Positions 24,436 through 33,011 of a stretch of DNA of 64,000 nucleotides are shown here, one piece after another (within the stretch, counting starts at the first letter, position 1; each line of letters begins with the position of its first letter). The notes beneath the pieces are model-generated. The model had not been told where the DNA came from. It did no database searches and saw only the letters and a list, made by a program, of their open reading frames with translations. Where the stretch lies: assembly GCA_029060025.1 (NCBI GenBank), contig JAIDUV010000008.1:1-64000 (forward strand), in the 5' to 3' direction. The DNA comes from Clostridia bacterium. Lineage in GTDB: Bacteria; Bacillota; Clostridia; Christensenellales; UBA3700. The position numbers and the translations under genes are program-made.

Positions 24436-25671
24436 ATGATAGAGCAGAGGGAAAAGGCAATATCGAAAGCAATACAATTGTTAGATGATATTCAGAATTC
24501 TGATAAAGGTATACCGGCACTTAAAAGGACAGATCCTAGTTGCTGTTGGGTAACTGCTGAAACATTGGATGCTATATTAGATAACAATAGAAATACGTAT
24601 GCTATGATATTATTTGCAAGGGAGATGTGCGAATTTTTGGTCACAAGTCAACTTTCATCGGGAGGATGGCCTATGATGGTTGGTAGTGAAATTGAGTCTA
24701 CTTTAGCTACTGGACATGCTGTCTATGCTTTGAGTAAAGCGCGAAAGGCTTTTTCCAAGGACATTGCTTTTGTTGCATCTTTGGAAGATACTATAAGTAA
24801 AGGCATTCAATGGTTGAAGGCCACAGTAAATAGTGACGGCTGTTGGGGGTGCGAACCGCATGATACAAGTGGTGAAGGTAATAAGACTAGAGTCATTAGC
24901 ACATATTTTGCATTGTTAGGTTTTAGCGAATGTGCGACAGAGCATTCTCAACTTGTAAAAACAGCGTTTAAAGGCTTACAACAGTTGAAAAATACCGATG
25001 GGGGATATGGTCCTTGTATGGGTGGGCAATCGACTATTTATCATACGGCTCGAGTTATATCAATTTTTTATAAGTTTTATCCATTGCGTATGCGTGAAAT
25101 GGGCGATAGTGTATCATTCCTCAAAAAAAGAATAAAAAAATTTAGGCCAGAGCAACTTGATAGTGAATCGTATGTGCCAAGTGACGCTTCTGGTGAAATT
25201 AGGTTCTGGGGGAATACACCTATTGCTTTAATTAATGCATTATGTGATGCATCTTGCAAATATAAAAATATAGAGAAAATTCAGGACTGGGTACTGAAAA
25301 CGCAGAAAGACGATGGGAGTTGGAAACTAGGGAATTCGAATGACCATGTTGTTGAAACATGGTCAACAGTAGAAGCAATCGGGGCACTTATAAAGATAAA
25401 TGAAAAGTTTACATATAAAGAGAATAAAATCCATAGAACAAAAATTAAAATTTATAGAACATTAAGTATTTCGTTGGCTATATTGTTGGCCATAGCGTTT
25501 ATTGTTCTTGGGGGTAATTCATCCATAGCCGCAGTTCGGAATTTAATCCTTTTAATGCCCAGCTGGCTAAAAACGCTTATTGTTTCCGTGCTTTTATCTG
25601 GATTCGGCATAAACATTTTATCATCATTTATTTATGATAAAATAATTAAATTTTTTAAAAAAGATAAATAG
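24436..25671 (+). CDS. Prenyltransferase/squalene-oxidase-repeat toroid protein with C-terminal TM helices
   Basis: 411 aa. QW-like repeats: 'SSGGWP' (about 74), 'NSDGCWGC' (132), 'NTDGGYGP' (187), 'KDDGSWK' (291), each followed or preceded by an 'T..aiyAL' helix, so residues 1-325 should fold as an alpha/alpha toroid like squalene-hopene cyclase. The DxDD and DCTAE acid motifs of true cyclases are not seen. Two TM helices (about 341-360 and 377-399) at the C-terminus anchor it to the membrane. It may bind or transfer a hydrophobic substrate, or serve as scaffold for the other enzymes. Catalytic activity is uncertain. Confidence 0.7.
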   Translation: MIEQREKAISKAIQLLDDIQNSDKGIPALKRTDPSCCWVTAETLDAILDNNRNTYAMILFAREMCEFLVTSQLSSGGWPMMVGSEIESTLATGHAVYALSKARKAFSKDIAFVASLEDTISKGIQWLKATVNSDGCWGCEPHDTSGEGNKTRVISTYFALLGFSECATEHSQLVKTAFKGLQQLKNTDGGYGPCMGGQSTIYHTARVISIFYKFYPLRMREMGDSVSFLKKRIKKFRPEQLDSESYVPSDASGEIRFWGNTPIALINALCDASCKYKNIEKIQDWVLKTQKDDGSWKLGNSNDHVVETWSTVEAIGALIKINEKFTYKENKIHRTKIKIYRTLSISLAILLAIAFIVLGGNSSIAAVRNLILLMPSWLKTLIVSVLLSGFGINILSSFIYDKIIKFFKKDK

Positions 25672-25681
25672 AGAGGTGCGA

Positions 25682-26302
25682 ATGGACAGTAAATTTGATG
25701 AAGCGTACGCAAATAGAAAAATGCTTTTTGGGACAATACCAACAGAAGAGTTGGTTTATTCTGTCAAAAAATATAACATATCTGGTCGCGCATTAGAAGT
25801 GGGCTGTGGAGATGGTCGGGATATTAAGTTTATTTTAGAGCAAGGACTTTATGTGGATGGAATTGATATTTCAACAAGTGCCATACACACACTGGAATCG
25901 CGAACGGATTTAGAACAATATAAAGATAGACTGTCCTGTAAAGCAGTAGATGTTTTGAATTTTATGTATCCAGTAGATACATATGATTTCATTTACGGAA
26001 TAACTTTGTTGGATCATCTTAGTGAAAAACAATGTTGTGAATTTGTTAAGAAAGTTATGCTATCTTTAAAAACAGGAGGTTTTGCATTATTTAAGGTGCA
26101 TACAAGTGAGGATAGTGGTTTTACCAATATTGGTACTAAAAGTGAGTTTTCATCTGAAATAAAACATTATTTTAAGGAAAAAGAATTGATACACCTTTTT
26201 GATGACTATGAACTTCTACTATATATAAAATGCAACGAACTGGATTGTGATCATGGTGCTCCACATATTCATTCTTTCGCAACAATTTTAATAAGGAGAT
26301 AA
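25682..26302 (+). CDS. SAM-dependent methyltransferase (class I)
   Basis: 206 aa from ATG 25682 with GAGAGG at 5 nt; an upstream GTG would sit on that site. Motif I 'ALEVGCGDGRD' (about 36-46) and 'GLYVDGIDIS' show the SAM pocket; 'YDFIYGITLLDHL' is the post-II region. TehB/UbiE-like size. The 'CDHGAPHIHSFA' tail carries His/Cys residues that could bind a metal. Likely methylates the pathway intermediate; substrate unknown. Confidence 0.85.
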   Translation: MDSKFDEAYANRKMLFGTIPTEELVYSVKKYNISGRALEVGCGDGRDIKFILEQGLYVDGIDISTSAIHTLESRTDLEQYKDRLSCKAVDVLNFMYPVDTYDFIYGITLLDHLSEKQCCEFVKKVMLSLKTGGFALFKVHTSEDSGFTNIGTKSEFSSEIKHYFKEKELIHLFDDYELLLYIKCNELDCDHGAPHIHSFATILIRR

Positions 26303-26305
26303 AAA

Positions 26306-26683
26306 ATGAAAATTGTACCTGAATTTATTGTAAAAGATATAGTAAAATCAGTTAAACTTTTTACAGAAGTTTTAAATATGTATATTGATTTTACTGATTC
26401 CGAAGATGAGAATTATAAATGGGCACAACTGTCTAAGGATGGTGAATGCGTCATGTTACAAGAACGAGAGGCTGTGCTAAGCGAAATCCCTGATATTCCC
26501 AAGGAATTGGGTTCGAGTATGCTAATTGTTTTTAAATATTCTAAGGATGATGCTCTCACTATTTATAATAAGATTAAAGGAGTATATAAATTGTTTGTAG
26601 AATTTCATCAAACAGAATATGGCTCTGTTGAATTTGGTTTTTATGATGGAGATAATTACCGAATATTAATATCTGGTGAATAA
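26306..26683 (+). CDS. VOC (glyoxalase/bleomycin resistance)-superfamily protein
   Basis: 125 aa. 'PEFIVKDIVKSVKLFTEVLN' is the diagnostic first beta-alpha unit of the VOC fold; a second half ('LGSSMLIVFKYSKDD...') gives the usual duplication. Metal residues cannot be assigned confidently: the first half has no clear His. It may be an isomerase/dioxygenase of the pathway or a self-resistance binder. AAGGAG precedes ATG. Confidence 0.75.
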   Translation: MKIVPEFIVKDIVKSVKLFTEVLNMYIDFTDSEDENYKWAQLSKDGECVMLQEREAVLSEIPDIPKELGSSMLIVFKYSKDDALTIYNKIKGVYKLFVEFHQTEYGSVEFGFYDGDNYRILISGE

Positions 26684-26684
26684 A

Positions 26685-27653
26685 ATGGTAATTGCCTTAC
26701 GCAAGTTTGATATTTCAACAGCATTTCAAACTCAAAGCTGTGGAAATACATTATTAGGTGCAAATCTTGAAATTGATATTGGAATTGCCGGAAATATAAA
26801 TCCATTTTCTGGAATGATTGTTAACCTAAGTAGTATTAAACAAATTGGATCTGGGATTTTCAAAAGCTTTGATCACAAATGCGTCAAGTTCAAATGTAAC
26901 AATCATGTTGAGTTTTTAATTCGTTTTTGTACAGTTTTGTATGATCTGGTGAATAAAAAATTATCAAATGAGATTGTGTCTTTGTATTCATTACGCATTG
27001 TTGATGGTTTGGGGCACAGCGTATATTTTACGAAAAATGGGCTTGTACTTTCGATAGAGCAAGTTAATTATAATGATGAATTTTTAGCTAAACAATTTGG
27101 TAAGTATTTATATGAGTTTGAAGCTAAAGATATAGCCAATGTACTTAACTCTTTATCTAAAATTGCTTATAATCGCAATTTTATTAATAATGAGTGCTTT
27201 GTTTCAATGTTTACAAACCTAGAAGGAATAACTCGAACTGCGCAACTAAACTCTTGCGAATTGTACGAAACAGTTAGCATTGATGGAAAGACATTTACAA
27301 TATATTCATTTCGTGTCCCATATACACATCGATTAAATAACAGACTGCTATCATTGCAAGAAAATAACACATTGTATGGGAAATGCAATGAATCTTCTCA
27401 TGGACACAGTTTCTGTATAAAAGCATGTTTAAGTGGTTCCTATTGTATTAAAAAAGCTAAAGAACTTTTAGTATTGTTATATGAAAGTTTAGAGTCCCCA
27501 TTGCCAGTTACTACGAGTGAAAATATAGTTACCAGAATATGGAATACCTATTCTTCATTCAATATTGTTCCCTTTATATCCTTGCAAGAAACAAGGAATA
27601 ACTGTTTTTATGCTATTAAAAATGAAGACGAAAAGATTTGGTTTTTGGTTTAA
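26685..27653 (+). CDS. Fused, split PTPS/QueD-like (6-pyruvoyl/6-carboxytetrahydropterin synthase) protein
   Basis: 322 aa from ATG 26685, 1 nt after the VOC stop (a GTG at 26676 is possible). The first half has 'GANLEIDIGIAG', 'FSGMIVNLSSIK' and 'SFDHKC' (about 24-66), the PTPS beta and GMxxDF/LDH segments, but lacks zinc histidines. The second half has 'THRLNNR' (His215), 'YGKCNESSHGHSF' (Cys234, His239, His241) and 'TTSENIVTRIW...ET' (about 277-302), i.e. the zinc and catalytic Cys site and the TSEN...ET segment, but skips GMxxDF/LDH. The two halves therefore complement each other like a tandem pseudo-dimer. Would act on 7,8-dihydroneopterin triphosphate from FolE. Confidence 0.75.
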   Translation: MVIALRKFDISTAFQTQSCGNTLLGANLEIDIGIAGNINPFSGMIVNLSSIKQIGSGIFKSFDHKCVKFKCNNHVEFLIRFCTVLYDLVNKKLSNEIVSLYSLRIVDGLGHSVYFTKNGLVLSIEQVNYNDEFLAKQFGKYLYEFEAKDIANVLNSLSKIAYNRNFINNECFVSMFTNLEGITRTAQLNSCELYETVSIDGKTFTIYSFRVPYTHRLNNRLLSLQENNTLYGKCNESSHGHSFCIKACLSGSYCIKKAKELLVLLYESLESPLPVTTSENIVTRIWNTYSSFNIVPFISLQETRNNCFYAIKNEDEKIWFLV

Positions 27654-28287
27654 TGGAATTATAATAATTCTTTCTATATGTGCAGAAATGTTTTTGATAA
27701 TATTTGCAAATGGAACACTTGTTGGATTTATTGTCACAATTACAGGTGTCTTTTCGGCTCTTTTAACTTCTAAAAAAAAATCTTTGAATTTTATTTTTGG
27801 AATAGTCAATTCTTTATCATATGCATATATTAGTCAAAAAACTGGTTTATGGGGTGAAACGATTAATGCACTCTTATATGTTCCTTTGAATATTATAGGA
27901 GTTATTGTTTGGCGGACAATTCAAAAGAAATTTAAATATATTAAAACTAAAAATTTAAATATATCAACATTAATATTAATTTTTAGTTTTAATATAATTT
28001 TATCTATGCTGATTGGAAATCTACTTAGTCAAATTGAAAGTCAATCGATGGCTTATACTGATGCCATTGCTAGTGTATTTTTGTTTTCCGCAACCATTTT
28101 TTCAATTCTTAGATATCAAGAGCAATGGACATGTTATAATATTGCAAATGTAATATTATTAGTTTTATGGGGATATCAGTTATTTAACTTTAATGTAGAA
28201 GTATGTAGCGTTTTTATTTTAAGAATTCTTTATCTTGCAGTTGGTATTTATGGACATTATCAATGGGCTAAAAATCCGCCTTTGTGA
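27610..28287 (+). CDS. PnuC-family transporter
   Basis: 225 aa from ATG 27610 (AAGGA 11 nt upstream), overlapping the PTPS gene by 44 nt; ATG 27622 is an alternative. Seven hydrophobic segments. 'TGLWGETINALLYVPLN' followed by 'GVIVWR' matches the PnuC WGExxxN...Y signature, and 'QEQWTCYNIANVILLVLWG' matches the second PnuC Trp/Asn motif. PnuC proteins move nicotinamide riboside, and relatives thiamine, riboflavin or deoxynucleosides, by facilitated diffusion. Terminal gene of the operon: probably exports or imports the pathway's heterocyclic product. Confidence 0.85.
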   Translation: MLLKMKTKRFGFWFNGIIIILSICAEMFLIIFANGTLVGFIVTITGVFSALLTSKKKSLNFIFGIVNSLSYAYISQKTGLWGETINALLYVPLNIIGVIVWRTIQKKFKYIKTKNLNISTLILIFSFNIILSMLIGNLLSQIESQSMAYTDAIASVFLFSATIFSILRYQEQWTCYNIANVILLVLWGYQLFNFNVEVCSVFILRILYLAVGIYGHYQWAKNPPL

Positions 28288-28892
28288 GTATAAGTAAGGG
28301 AATTTATAATGCGTAACTAATTATAAAAGTTAAGATATAGTTGGACCTTATTCATATGTTATTCTTTAAATTTAAGTCGGCGGGTATGAGAATAGCAGAT
28401 GATAATATTTAGAGAACCTTATTGTAGTCAAGTATATACTGCTGATATATTGGTTATACGCTTATAGAATGCGGGCAGTTATTATACGATTTTCAATAAA
28501 GAAAATAGGGAAATAAGTTGTTTTTTAATGGGGAAACTGCAATTTATAAGTGTAGTAGCACCTTTGATTTAATTGTCTAATTAAACAACTTCAATTGATA
28601 TTATAAAACTATTGGATAGGAAAATTGCAGTTTGGAAAATGACGAGCAGGAATTTACATCTGTTAGAGAAGATTACATTGAGATGAGACGGTTTGTTTGT
28701 GGTGCATAAAAATACGGAAGGGAGATTGTAGCAACCGATATGAAACATGCAATTTGAATCAGAAAATAATTGAGAAAGTAGAAATACTAGAAGATTATGA
28801 AACTTATATTTTTTTGTGAATATTATAGATTTTATTTTGAAATAGAATCTCATAGGCTTAATTGAATAGACTTTTAATAGAGAGGTATCTAA
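28288..28892. other. 605-nt gap with a decayed coding remnant
   Basis: No intact gene. Around 28530-28770 one + frame reads GETAIYKCSSTFDLIV, later NDEQEFTSVREDYIEMRR, then YGREIVATDMKHA, protein-like stretches broken by several in-frame TAG/TAA/TGA codons. It looks like a pseudogene of unknown family between the PnuC gene and the surface protein gene. The remaining sequence is AT-rich with no clear hairpin terminator. Confidence 0.4.
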
Positions 28893-31800
28893 ATGAAATG
28901 TAATAATTGCGGTAAAGAATTTGATGGCAAGTTTTGTCCAGAATGTGGCGCAAGAGTTCAAGATGGAATGGACTTGTGTCCAGTTTGTGGGAAAGAGCGA
29001 AATGACGGCGAGAAATTTTGCTCGAATTGCGGTTACAATTTTGACGGACAAAATAACGTTGCGAGTCAAGGGTTAATACAAAACGGTGGCAGTAAATTAG
29101 GCAATTGTAAAGCTTTAGCTATAGCCGCAAAGATATATAGGTGGCTTATACCAGTTGGAATGGTAGTATTGGGCTTGGTATCGCTATTGTGTTTATGCGC
29201 ACCGACGGTTACTGAAGAATTTCTTGGTTTAAAGAACAACTGCTGTAGCGGTTTTGTAGCTATTGGCGGCGGGGCAAAAGTTGACGTGCCGACTTCGATA
29301 GTAAACGCAAGCATAGTTTTGTTGATTATATCGATTATTGCGATTGCGTACGGAGCGGTACAATTATTCTTGGCTATTAAGAAGCCGTATATGACCGTAA
29401 AGAAATTCCCGTTGTGGATAATTGACGGTATCATTGCAATTATTCTCATAGTTATTGGCGGAGTTGTATCGAGTGTGGCAAAAGCCGAAGGTGTTAACGG
29501 TAAAGCGGGAGCAGGTTTTACTATTTGTATTGTAATGGGCGTTCTTGCCATTGTATTGCTTGCCGGTAGGATTTTTTATGAACTTAAAATCTTCAAGTGG
29601 GCGGACACTGGACTTAGCGAAGAGCAGATTGCTACAGCTACGGAAAAGAAAGAGCGTAAGAAGCTAAGCAAAAAACAAATTATGGCAATCACTATGCCTA
29701 TTGTAGTAATAGCAATATTAGTTGCAATTATCGTGCCGACTGTAACTGCCGCGACCAACATATTCAGCGCAAGCAAAGTAGACAAGATTGATTTAGGCGA
29801 CAGTCAAGAGCAAGTAATAGATATACTGGGAGAGCCATACGAAAAGAGTGATTATAGGTATGTTTATTACAGTGATAATTATGCCAAAGTATTAGATCAA
29901 ATAGACAAGCTAATGGGCAATAGTAGAAGCCGTGCGACAGCCTTGGCTAGCGACGATTGGGATATTGATTGGGATGACGATATAGACCTTGACGAAGAAA
30001 TCGGTGGAAGTTTCAGTGAGCTTGAGAAATTGTATCAACAGCTTAATCAAATAACATATAAATACATACGCATAGATTTTGACAGTGATAAGAAAGTAAG
30101 AGAAGTATTTTTCGACAATGATAAAAATGACAATAGAAGCGTAGAAGAGAACAACAAGAGCGTAAAGGAATATAACGCTACGGGGAACACGACGCTTCAA
30201 CAGTACGATACGCTAAAGTTGACGTATACGGTTAAGTATAAAGACGGCAGTTTGTATAAAGCGACGGCAATAAATCAAGTATTTTGGGATATAAGTCAAG
30301 GAAGCGTTGAATGGAAAGATACGTACGGCAATAAGTTTACGGCGCTACTCAAAATAACTCCCATTACGAAATTGACTTCCGACGTTCTGTATTACATTAC
30401 AGGCGGCAACAAAGCCTTGGTGACTGAGTTTGAAATCGCAAGCAATATAACGGCAATAGATGCAAATACCTTCGACGGTTGCAGTAATTTGACGAGTATT
30501 TTTATACCCGACAACGTAAGCAGTATCGGCTCTTCGGCATTTGGCGGTTGCGATAATCTGACAATATATTGTTATGCGGATAATAAGCCGTCGGGATGGA
30601 ATAGCAGTTGGAATTCGGACAGACCCGTATATTGGGGAAGTATAGGCGGATATACGGCGCAAAACGGGATATCCTACGTTGTTTCTAAAGACGAAAGCGT
30701 AAGTATAACAGTACCTAAAACTATCAGCGGAAAAGTAGTTTTATCAAGCGCAATACAACTTAAGGATAGTCAATATTCTATAACTAACATAGGCGATACT
30801 TTATTCTCAAATTGCGTTAACTTAACAAGCATAGAAATACCGAGTAGCGTAACAAATATTGCAATCACTGCTTTTGACGGTTGCGCTAAATTGGAAAGTA
30901 TTGTTGTTGATCCCGACAACGCTAAATATGCAAGCCAAGACGGAATACTGTATAACAAGGCAAAAACGACTTTCATATATGTACCGAGAGCGATAAAGGG
31001 CGCAATATCTATTCCCAATGGAATAACGGCTATTGACAATTCTTTATTCCAAAATTGCAGTAATATTACGAGCATTGAGTTGGCGGATAGCGTAACGAGA
31101 ATAGGTGATAACGCATTTAATAATTGCAGTGGTCTAAATAGCGTTAAGCTGCCGAGCAATATAATCGAAATAGGCGAGAATGCTTTCTACGGTTGCGATA
31201 ACATCACGTCTGCGACGCTCCCTACATTAGCATTAGATTATATATCTAAATCTAAATTACAAACTGTCGTAATAAACGGTGGCGCAACCATAGACGAGCG
31301 TGCATTCTACAATTGCGCTAATCTTACTAGCATAGCGTTGAATAGCGCATCTATCATAGGAGCGCAAGCCTTTTACAACTGTAGCAGTTTGACAAAGGTA
31401 GATATGCCAAGCGGTGTCACGAGTGTTGGCAATAACGCTTTCTACGGCTGTAGTAGCTTAATCGGAGTGTATATTACGGATATAAAAAGTTGGTGTGAGA
31501 TAGAGTTTGAGAACGCTCAAGCTAATCCGTTGACCTTTGCGCATAAGTTGTATTTGAATAACGAGTTGCTGACGAATTTGGCGATACCAGATGAAGTGAC
31601 GAGTATTGGCGATTATACTTTTTACGGTTGTAGCGGATTGACTGAAATAAATATGCCGTCTAATTTAACGCATATTGGAGTATCGGCTTTTGTCGGTTGC
31701 GATAATATTGTGACCGCTACTATTCCCACATCGGCAATAAGTTCTTTGTCGAAGAGTAAACTGCAAAACGTTGTTATAAACGGCGGAGAGCAGATAGTAA

Positions 31801-32801
31801 ACGGAGCGTTTGCCGACTGTACCAATCTTGTAAGCGTAGATATTCCAAGCAGCGTTACGTTTATTGGCTCGACTGCTTTTTCGGGGTGCGCTAAATTGGG
31901 AAGTATACGAATTGACGCAAACAACGCAGATTACACTTCTGTTGACGGCATATTATACAATAAACAAAAGACGGAAATAATTCTTATACCTAAAGCGATT
32001 GTCGGGGCAGTTGCGATTCCAAACGGTGTGCGTACTATAAGGAGCAACGCTTTCTCCGATTGCATAGGATTGACAAGTGTGGGAATTCCAAGTAGCGTAA
32101 CGACCATTGGGGAAGATGCGTTTAGCGGTTGTGAGAAATTAACAGGCGTTAATATTAGCGACATAGCAAGCTGGTGCGGAGTAGCATTTGCAAACGCTCA
32201 GGCGAATCCTTTGGCATTAGCGCAAAATTTCTATATTGATAATGAACTGGCTACGAGTTTAGTAATTCCCGACGACGTAACGAGTATTGGCGATTATGCT
32301 TTCTACGGCTGTAGCGGAGTAACAAGCATTTATATACCCAGTAATATAACAAGCATTGGAACGGAAGCGTTCAAAGGTTGCGATAACATAACGTTAGCGA
32401 CTTTGCCTACTATGGCGTTAAGCTCTATAACAAAAAGTAAATTGCAAAAGGTAGCAATTAACGGCGGAGAAGAAATAGCAAGTGGCACATTTATGAATTG
32501 TAGTAATCTAACGAGTGTTGATATGGGTAATAGAGTTACGTCTATTGGACAGTTTGCATTTTCCGGCTGTACTGGATTGCAAAGCATAAAAATTCCAAGT
32601 AGCGTAATAAGTATTGCTTGGCGAACATTCAATGAATGTAGTAACTTGAAAAGCGTAACTTTCGAAAATACGAACGGATGGTATTATTCGCCAACAGGTA
32701 GTGACTTCAATAGTACAAATGCGAACGTGACAAATCCGTCTACAAACGCTATAAATATCACTTCGACATATTTAGATTATTATTGGAAGCGCAATATATA
32801 A
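28893..32801 (+). CDS. Zinc-ribbon, multi-TM, BspA-like leucine-rich repeat surface protein
   Basis: 1302 aa, GAGAGG ribosome site. Residues 1-50 hold four CxxC pairs (Cys3/6, 15/18, 29/32, 43/46), two zinc ribbons. Hydrophobic helices at about 75-105, 128-150, 165-190, 200-225 and 265-290 follow. A short SmpA/BamE-like motif ('EQVIDILGEP', about 309-318) and an acidic linker come next. From about residue 490 to the end lie many LRR_5/BspA units ('GCSNLTSIFIPDNV', 'FYGCSSL', 'IPSSVTSIG'-type), often with an insertion of a beta-strand module. BspA-type LRRs mediate adhesion and host binding. The zinc ribbon and TM front end suggest a membrane-anchored protein with an exported repeat domain. 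Confidence 0.85.
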   Translation: MKCNNCGKEFDGKFCPECGARVQDGMDLCPVCGKERNDGEKFCSNCGYNFDGQNNVASQGLIQNGGSKLGNCKALAIAAKIYRWLIPVGMVVLGLVSLLCLCAPTVTEEFLGLKNNCCSGFVAIGGGAKVDVPTSIVNASIVLLIISIIAIAYGAVQLFLAIKKPYMTVKKFPLWIIDGIIAIILIVIGGVVSSVAKAEGVNGKAGAGFTICIVMGVLAIVLLAGRIFYELKIFKWADTGLSEEQIATATEKKERKKLSKKQIMAITMPIVVIAILVAIIVPTVTAATNIFSASKVDKIDLGDSQEQVIDILGEPYEKSDYRYVYYSDNYAKVLDQIDKLMGNSRSRATALASDDWDIDWDDDIDLDEEIGGSFSELEKLYQQLNQITYKYIRIDFDSDKKVREVFFDNDKNDNRSVEENNKSVKEYNATGNTTLQQYDTLKLTYTVKYKDGSLYKATAINQVFWDISQGSVEWKDTYGNKFTALLKITPITKLTSDVLYYITGGNKALVTEFEIASNITAIDANTFDGCSNLTSIFIPDNVSSIGSSAFGGCDNLTIYCYADNKPSGWNSSWNSDRPVYWGSIGGYTAQNGISYVVSKDESVSITVPKTISGKVVLSSAIQLKDSQYSITNIGDTLFSNCVNLTSIEIPSSVTNIAITAFDGCAKLESIVVDPDNAKYASQDGILYNKAKTTFIYVPRAIKGAISIPNGITAIDNSLFQNCSNITSIELADSVTRIGDNAFNNCSGLNSVKLPSNIIEIGENAFYGCDNITSATLPTLALDYISKSKLQTVVINGGATIDERAFYNCANLTSIALNSASIIGAQAFYNCSSLTKVDMPSGVTSVGNNAFYGCSSLIGVYITDIKSWCEIEFENAQANPLTFAHKLYLNNELLTNLAIPDEVTSIGDYTFYGCSGLTEINMPSNLTHIGVSAFVGCDNIVTATIPTSAISSLSKSKLQNVVINGGEQIVNGAFADCTNLVSVDIPSSVTFIGSTAFSGCAKLGSIRIDANNADYTSVDGILYNKQKTEIILIPKAIVGAVAIPNGVRTIRSNAFSDCIGLTSVGIPSSVTTIGEDAFSGCEKLTGVNISDIASWCGVAFANAQANPLALAQNFYIDNELATSLVIPDDVTSIGDYAFYGCSGVTSIYIPSNITSIGTEAFKGCDNITLATLPTMALSSITKSKLQKVAINGGEEIASGTFMNCSNLTSVDMGNRVTSIGQFAFSGCTGLQSIKIPSSVISIAWRTFNECSNLKSVTFENTNGWYYSPTGSDFNSTNANVTNPSTNAINITSTYLDYYWKRNI

Positions 32802-32833
32802 TAGTATATTGATAATTTTATTGAGTTGATAAG

Positions 32834-32871
32834 CAAAGCCGAGAGATAAGCGTTCTTTCGGCTTTGTTTCT
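32834..32871 (+). terminator. Terminator after the LRR protein gene
   Basis: CAAAGCCGA (32834-32842), 15-nt loop, TCGGCTTTG (32858-32866), then TTTCTT. Confidence 0.85.
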
Positions 32872-32958
32872 TAATATAATATTTTTCAATTGCGGTCATT
32901 CACACGGTTGGTTAAGTAATAGATTTGAAAATTTCTTGCAAATTTATGCACTAATATA

Positions 32959-32987
32959 TTGACTTTTGGATATAATAATAGTAGAAT
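32959..32987 (+). promoter_or_regulatory. Promoter of the defence operon
   Basis: TTGACT (32959-32964), 17-nt spacer, TAGAAT (32982-32987), 25 nt before ATG 33012 with GCGGAGG ahead of it. Confidence 0.7.
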
Positions 32988-33011
32988 TGTATTAAATGCG
33001 GAGGCAATATT

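Noticed and set aside
24436..25671. True squalene-hopene/terpene cyclase
   Set aside because: QW-like repeats exist but the catalytic acidic motif is not visible; called only toroid-like.
20896..28287. Queuosine/preQ0 cluster
   Set aside because: FolE and a PTPS-like gene occur, but QueE and QueC are absent and other enzymes do not fit.
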